Shown here one piece after another: positions 7,511 through 10,574 of a DNA stretch of 10,574 nucleotides. The stretch's first letter is position 1. Each line of letters starts with the position of its first letter. Position numbers and translations under genes: made by a program. The stretch covers positions 1 through 10,574 of the forward strand of contig CALGFL010000507.1 in the NCBI GenBank assembly GCA_937881145.1, written 5' to 3'. This stretch comes from an uncultured Bordetella sp. (GTDB taxonomy: Bacteria; Pseudomonadota; Gammaproteobacteria; Burkholderiales; Burkholderiaceae_B). Below the pieces are notes generated by a model that saw nothing but the letters and a program-made list of their open reading frames with translations, searched no databases and had not been told where the DNA came from.

Positions 7511-7524
7511 GAAGTCGCGACTTC
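7511..7524. promoter_or_regulatory. 14-bp perfect palindrome upstream of wecB
   Basis: GAAGTCGCGACTTC is a perfect palindrome that ends 12 bases before the wecB ATG, just upstream of its ribosome site. It has no loop, so it fits an operator for a dimeric repressor better than an RNA hairpin. No regulator gene lies nearby to pair it with. Confidence 0.4.
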
Positions 7525-7548
7525 GTTATGCGAATTGGCTGCATCTTT

Positions 7549-7653
7549 TGAAAACTGATGAGTTGAATTAATGCGTCGGAGATACAGGGGCTCAATCTAC
7601 GCCATGACTTTCATGAACCTTGTCCTGTACCGTACATTCGGCCTGAAAACTGA
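7549..7653. repeat. spaced direct repeat TGAAAACTGA in the cyclase-wecB gap
   Basis: The ten bases TGAAAACTGA occur at 7549-7558 and again at 7644-7653, in the same orientation, 95 bases apart. With one mismatch the match extends to TGAAAACTGAYGA. Both copies lie in the 165-base gap between the cyclase stop and the wecB start, and they flank the promoter-like pair at 7567-7595. The arrangement suits two binding sites of one regulator. Confidence 0.4.
7567..7595 (-). promoter_or_regulatory. candidate sigma70 promoter for wecB and the downstream locus genes
   Basis: On the minus strand TTGAGC (7590-7595, four of six to TTGACA) is followed, 17 bases on, by ATTAAT (7567-7572, four of six to TATAAT). 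A start near 7560 would give a leader of about 60 bases that includes the palindrome at 7511-7524. The gap is visibly richer in A and T than the genes around it. Readthrough from the cyclase gene is also possible. Confidence 0.35.
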
Positions 7654-7663
7654 CGATAAATTG

Positions 7664-8917
7664 TCAATTGCTCGATAAATTCGAGTCGGCACCCAGGCCA
7701 TAATCCGCGGCGACTTGCACGGCCGAGACCGGTCTGTGCATCGTCTGCATATCGACCACCCGGTCGCGTCCCTGCGTCTTGGCTGCATAGAGCGCGGCAT
7801 CCGCACGGGCCAGCAATTCCGGCAGCGTGTCGCCATGGCGATACTCATCCACCCCCGCTGAGAATGAATAGTGCTGTGGCGACGCATCCTGCGCATCGGC
7901 CGGCGTCCTGCGCCGGTCGAACCTCGCCCGCTCTCGCAGCTCTTCCATGCGCAAGCAGGCATCCTGCCTGCCTGCCTGCGCGAACAGGATCGCGAACTCC
8001 TCGCCGCCCACCCTGCCGAACACGTCGGTCTCGCGCAGGTTCGCCCTGGTCAGTCGGCCAAAGTGCGCGAGCACGCTGTCGCCCGTCGCATGCCCGTATT
8101 GATCATTGATCAGCTTGAAATGATCCAGATCGACGATCGCGACCGACAGCATCGCGCCGGAGGTAGCCGCGTACTCGAGCATTTCCTGCGCCTTCGCGAA
8201 GAATTGGCGCCGGGTAACAGCTCCCGTCAGTTCGTCGATGTTTGCCCAACGTTCGAACTGCTCGGTCATGCGGTCATGCATGAGCATCACCATACCCATC
8301 GAAAAACCCGGCAGCGCAAGCATTCCAACCATGGGAAACGCGATATTGGATGCGGTTTCCTGAAGCAGGCTGTCTTGCAACAGAAAATCGAAGCCGTAGA
8401 CGAATCCCCGGATTACGTGACCCAGCACACTGAGGCAAGCGATCACCACGATGAAGCAACAGCCGTAGAGAGGCCGCATCGGCGAACGATGCTTCCACGC
8501 CATCCAGCCGATACTGGCATGCATATAGGCATAGAAGGCGGACACACTGACAATGCGGGCATCCCGATCCGGCGATACGTAGGTCCAGTAGGCAAGACCG
8601 AGCACCAGGCCGGCGCAGCCGACGTACGGCAATACCGTGACTGCCCGCAGGTGGAAAAATTGCCGGCAGCCCTCATACCCGAGCACGCTGGCAAGAGCCA
8701 GCAGCAGGTTGGCCGCGATCACCGACAGAATGGGCGGGCTGCCGTGCTGCAGCCCGAACAATATCAAGGCGACGACGGCCACGGCGTTCGCGCCTATCCA
8801 GCGGGCGACGCCCAGGACGGTCGAGTGCCGCAGCGAGCCGGAGATCGCCATGCTCATGACGGTGACGAGCGCCATGGTGACGATCAGGATGCTGACCGAA
8901 CTCAGGACGGTCGGCAC
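7664..8917 (-). CDS. membrane diguanylate cyclase (GGEEF)
   Basis: It makes c-di-GMP from two GTP at the inner face of the membrane. About six or seven hydrophobic segments fill residues 5-215 and form the sensor part; I recognise no named sensor domain there. The GGDEF domain covers about 225-385: DELTGAVTRR (228-237), the metal-binding strand VDLDHFK with Asp263, NDQYGHATGD, the active-site GGEEF (304-308), and the RxxD inhibitory site RETD at 295-298, exactly five residues before it. Both sites are intact, so activity with product inhibition is expected. A C-terminal tail of about 30 residues is polar. The start is GTG (8915-8917) with no clear ribosome site; the next in-frame ATG (8873-8875) would cut into the first membrane segment. 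A stop lies eight codons upstream, so the start cannot move far. It lies on the same strand as wecB, 165 bases before it, which suggests that it serves the exopolysaccharide locus. Confidence 0.9.
   Translation of the reverse strand: MPTVLSSVSILIVTMALVTVMSMAISGSLRHSTVLGVARWIGANAVAVVALILFGLQHGSPPILSVIAANLLLALASVLGYEGCRQFFHLRAVTVLPYVGCAGLVLGLAYWTYVSPDRDARIVSVSAFYAYMHASIGWMAWKHRSPMRPLYGCCFIVVIACLSVLGHVIRGFVYGFDFLLQDSLLQETASNIAFPMVGMLALPGFSMGMVMLMHDRMTEQFERWANIDELTGAVTRRQFFAKAQEMLEYAATSGAMLSVAIVDLDHFKLINDQYGHATGDSVLAHFGRLTRANLRETDVFGRVGGEEFAILFAQAGRQDACLRMEELRERARFDRRRTPADAQDASPQHYSFSAGVDEYRHGDTLPELLARADAALYAAKTQGRDRVVDMQTMHRPVSAVQVAADYGLGADSNLSSN
7963..7978. repeat. (CCTG)4 tetranucleotide tract inside the cyclase gene
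   Basis: Four perfect CCTG units lie just after the GGEEF codons, in a region coding for AQAGRQD. Gain or loss of one unit would shift the frame and remove the end of the GGDEF domain. Four units is short for a slipping tract. Confidence 0.5.
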
Positions 8918-9128
8918 GATCGGGATCGGTTCGGATTGTCAAACATGAACATGCTTGCCTGTTTTCGGATGACCGGTTCAGGCCATCCGCTCAGACCAGC
9001 ACCGCCGCGTGGCCGGGCTTGTCTGCGAGATAGCATGACGTGGCGTACTTCTTCATGAACCAGTTCATGAAGATCCAGGAAGCGCTCCCTGCCTTTGCGG
9101 AGCAGGGTTGCCAAAATACGATCGCGGA
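8918..9128. other. stretch without a convincing gene: palindrome and coding-like scrap
   Basis: These 211 bases separate the 64-residue protein gene from the cyclase gene. They must hold any promoter of the cyclase, but I see no good -35/-10 pair. They contain the palindrome at 9050-9073. They also contain a plus-strand frame without stops from about 9034 to its TAG at 9130-9132, which reads HDVAYFFMNQFMKIQEALPA and onward. That frame has strongly GC-biased third positions but no start codon before the internal ATG at 9054-9056. Confidence 0.4.
9050..9073. repeat. 24-base palindrome, 11-bp arms and 2-base centre
   Basis: TCTTCATGAAC and GTTCATGAAGA pair perfectly around a CA centre. Each arm also contains TTCATGAA, itself a palindrome, so the site holds two copies of that 8-mer 12 bases apart. 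It lies about 130 bases upstream of the cyclase GTG and 55 bases past the end of the small gene. No T tract follows on either strand, so it does not look like an intrinsic terminator. A regulator binding site is more likely. Confidence 0.45.
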
Positions 9129-9323
9129 CTAGGGCTTCTTGCCCACGGTGATCGTCTTCCTGCCCTTTTCCGGCTCGCCTTCGTAGGAGAACGGCAGCTT
9201 TCCCACGCGTTGCCCGATGCCGGTCTGCGCCCGGTTCGGCGGGCGTCCGCTTGACTTGCCGACGGGATCGCCGGTCTCGTCGTCCTGGGCCGCGGGGTGG
9301 CCTTTCACTGGGTTTCTGTTCAT
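9129..9323 (-). CDS. hydrophilic 64-aa protein, unknown function
   Basis: The product is rich in Gly, Lys, Pro, Arg and Asp, has no hydrophobic segment or Cys, and should be cytosolic and largely disordered, with a short stretch LPFSYEGEPEKG near the C-terminus as its most structured part. I do not recognise a family. The case for a real gene is its start: the ATG at 9321-9323 follows AAGGAG at seven bases, the best ribosome site in the window. A longer frame back to 9431 would run over that site and adds low-quality sequence. An inverted repeat (9336-9371) ends right at the ribosome site. It lies on the same strand as the thioesterase, 121 bases after it, and may be a separate unit. Confidence 0.65.
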   Translation of the reverse strand: MNRNPVKGHPAAQDDETGDPVGKSSGRPPNRAQTGIGQRVGKLPFSYEGEPEKGRKTITVGKKP

Positions 9324-9335
9324 GCAATTGCTCCT

Positions 9336-9371
9336 TGGTCCGGATAGATGTTTATGTCCGAACCCGGACCA
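9336..9371 (-). promoter_or_regulatory. inverted repeat abutting the ribosome site of the 64-aa gene
   Basis: TGGTCCGG (9336-9343) and CCGGACCA (9364-9371) are perfect 8-bp arms around a 20-base centre. The arm nearer the gene shares one base with the AAGGAG ribosome site (9331-9336). In RNA this would be a stem right against the site; in DNA it could be an operator with two half sites about 2.7 turns apart. Confidence 0.4.
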
Positions 9372-9444
9372 TGACAGCGCCGGGATGCCTGGTCGGTCCG
9401 CTAGCGTGCATTGCGATGTGTCCATATGCATCCACGCGGCGGCG

Positions 9445-9858
9445 TCACCAAAGGACGATCTGCGAGCACCGGAACAGCGACAACCTGCGTCCCTTATTAT
9501 CGGTGACGGTGGCCGACCATATTTGCGTCGTCCGCCCCAGGTGCTCGGCCACGGCCTCCACGCGCAAGACGCCCTCTTTCGCGGTGCCGAGAAAGTTCGA
9601 CTTCAACTCCAGCGTCGTGAAGCCTTTGGCGCCTTCCGGCAGGTGCGCAAAGGTCGCATAGCCCGCGCAGGTATCGGCCAGCAGCACCTGCGTGGCGGCG
9701 TGCAGGTAGCCGTTGGGCGCCATCATCCACGGCTCGACGGTCATCTCCATGGTCATGCGGCCTTCGCTGACGGCAAGCGGCCGCACGCCGAACCTGTCGG
9801 GCAGCGTGCCGCGCTGGCGTTCGAGAAAGTTGTCGATGATTTCGGTGGCACGGAGCAT
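9445..9858 (-). CDS. PaaI-type hotdog-fold acyl-CoA thioesterase, 137 aa
   Basis: The length and layout fit single-domain hotdog thioesterases, which hydrolyse acyl-CoA or aryl-CoA thioesters in the cytosol as dimers or tetramers. The central stretch NGYLHAATQVLLADTCAGYA (49-68) matches the N-G-x-x-H-G-G ... L-A-D-x-x-x-G pattern of PaaI proteins, with His53 and the likely catalytic Asp62; the usual HGG is HAA here. The second half has the expected strands TTLELKSNFLGTAKEG and TTQIWSATVTDNKGR. I chose the ATG at 9856-9858, which follows CAGGAAA and starts the typical N-terminal helix; the frame upstream back to 9960 overlaps the SDR gene and is not conserved-looking. It begins 14 bases after the SDR stop, so the two are probably one operon. 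The substrate cannot be read from the sequence. Confidence 0.85.
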   Translation of the reverse strand: MLRATEIIDNFLERQRGTLPDRFGVRPLAVSEGRMTMEMTVEPWMMAPNGYLHAATQVLLADTCAGYATFAHLPEGAKGFTTLELKSNFLGTAKEGVLRVEAVAEHLGRTTQIWSATVTDNKGRRLSLFRCSQIVLW

Positions 9859-9872
9859 TTTTGTTTTCCTGA

Positions 9873-10574
9873 TCAGTGCGCAGCCGCATAACGCGGCGCG
9901 ACGGTGTTGCTGGACAAATGGCTTGCCATGGCCTTGCGTGCGGCATCGTAGGCCTCCCACTCCTGGCCGGCATGCAGCGACGGGATAGTAACTTTTTCGC
10001 CGCGCTCGAAACCCAGCAGCGCGGCATCGACCAGATCTTCCGCGCGCATGACGATTTGCGCGTCCAGGTTCTCGACCGGCAAACCCCCGATGGCCCAGAA
10101 ATCGGTGGCGGTGGCGCCGGGCAGCACGGCCTGCACCTGCACGCCCGTGTCGGCCAGCTCGTGCTGCAGCGACTGGCTGAAAGCCAGCACAAAGGCCTTG
10201 CTGCCGCCGTAGACGCCATTCAAGACCTCCGGCGCAAGGGCGACGACGGACGAGATGTTGATGACCGCGCCCCGGCCGCGCGCCACGAACCCCGGCACCG
10301 CGGCATAAGCCAGCCGCATCGGCGCGGTGACGTTGAGCTCGATGATGCGGGTCATCTGCTCCACGTCGCTTTGCAGCAGCGGCGTGTGCGTGCCGATGCC
10401 TGCGTTGTTCACCAACAGCGTGATGCTGGCATCCCGGCGCAATTGCTCCTCGACCCGTGCCAGCGCGGCGCGGTCGTTCAGATCGGCGGGCAGCACCTCC
10501 ACCGCGCGGCCGGTGCGGGTGCTGATGTCGTTGGCCAGTGCGTTCAGCCGCTCGCGGTTGCGGGCGACCAGGAC
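9873..10574 (-). CDS. short-chain dehydrogenase/reductase, 5' end outside the window
   Basis: The last 233 residues are present; the TGxxxGxG cofactor loop lies beyond the right edge. The first visible residues VLVARNRERLNALANDI are the strand and helix after that loop, and the Arg pair after the second strand (ARNR) suggests NADPH. Then come PADLND, LLVNNAGIGTH (NNAG), the catalytic-serine strand INISSVVA, and the catalytic YGGSK (YxxxK). PGATATDFW follows, as in classical SDRs. The last 60 residues carry the substrate lid (FWAIGG...) and a tail. It resembles the YdfG/DltE-type group of general SDRs with unassigned substrate. A GTG at 10500-10502 could be mistaken for the start, but the frame and family similarity run straight through it. 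The thioesterase gene follows after 14 bases. Confidence 0.9.
   Translation of the reverse strand, partial: VLVARNRERLNALANDISTRTGRAVEVLPADLNDRAALARVEEQLRRDASITLLVNNAGIGTHTPLLQSDVEQMTRIIELNVTAPMRLAYAAVPGFVARGRGAVINISSVVALAPEVLNGVYGGSKAFVLAFSQSLQHELADTGVQVQAVLPGATATDFWAIGGLPVENLDAQIVMRAEDLVDAALLGFERGEKVTIPSLHAGQEWEAYDAARKAMASHLSSNTVAPRYAAAH

Noticed and set aside
7871..9058. 395-codon open frame on the plus strand across the cyclase gene
   Set aside because: It is antisense to a clear GGDEF protein, is full of Arg, His, Gln and Pro, and shows no domain. It is open because of the GC-rich codon use of the real gene.
8902..9327. 141-codon minus-strand frame (TTG start) linking the small gene to the cyclase start
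   Set aside because: Its start lies four bases from the well-marked ATG of the 64-residue gene in another frame, the composition is Arg-rich shadow, and third positions are poor in G and C where the plus-strand frame is rich.

Overview
The window looks like chromosomal DNA of a GC-rich proteobacterium. The gene types (PhaB-like reductase, YaiO-like barrel, PaaI-type thioesterase) and the codon use fit a betaproteobacterium of the Bordetella/Achromobacter kind; that placement is inference, not a match. Every gene I can support lies on the minus strand, so transcription runs from high to low coordinates. I see no tRNA, rRNA, CRISPR array or insertion sequence.

Right edge (about 9.1-10.57 kb): a short-chain dehydrogenase that enters from outside the window, a hotdog-fold thioesterase 14 bases behind it, and a 64-residue hydrophilic protein with a very good ribosome binding site next to an inverted repeat. 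About 210 bases without a convincing gene follow (8918-9128). They hold a 24-base palindrome and a coding-like scrap.

Centre (8917 down to 989): what reads as one exopolysaccharide locus. In order of transcription it holds a membrane diguanylate cyclase with intact GGEEF and I-site; a 165-base regulatory gap with a palindrome and a spaced direct repeat; UDP-GlcNAc 2-epimerase (wecB type); a processive GT2 membrane synthase with D, DxD, ED and QxxRW motifs; a membrane-anchored beta-helix protein resembling bactofilins; a secreted alpha-helical, possibly GH8-like hydrolase; a YaiO-like outer-membrane barrel; and a polytopic membrane protein of unknown family. The genes from wecB to the hydrolase abut or overlap, and the last two follow after 29 and 54 bases. 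The simplest model is that the epimerase supplies UDP-ManNAc, the synthase polymerises it across the inner membrane, the hydrolase trims it in the periplasm, the barrel exports it, and the upstream cyclase supplies c-di-GMP. It recalls the E. coli NfrA/NfrB/WecB/DgcJ system for an N-acetylmannosamine glycan, but with different export, scaffold and hydrolase parts.

Left edge (1-900): a small His/Gly/Asp-rich lipoprotein, then a PhaB-like acetoacetyl-CoA reductase that leaves the window. The reductase has an amber stop exactly at its catalytic tyrosine, and the frame stays open beyond it. A near-consensus FNR/Anr box sits upstream with class II spacing, which suggests an oxygen-controlled gene that is now broken.
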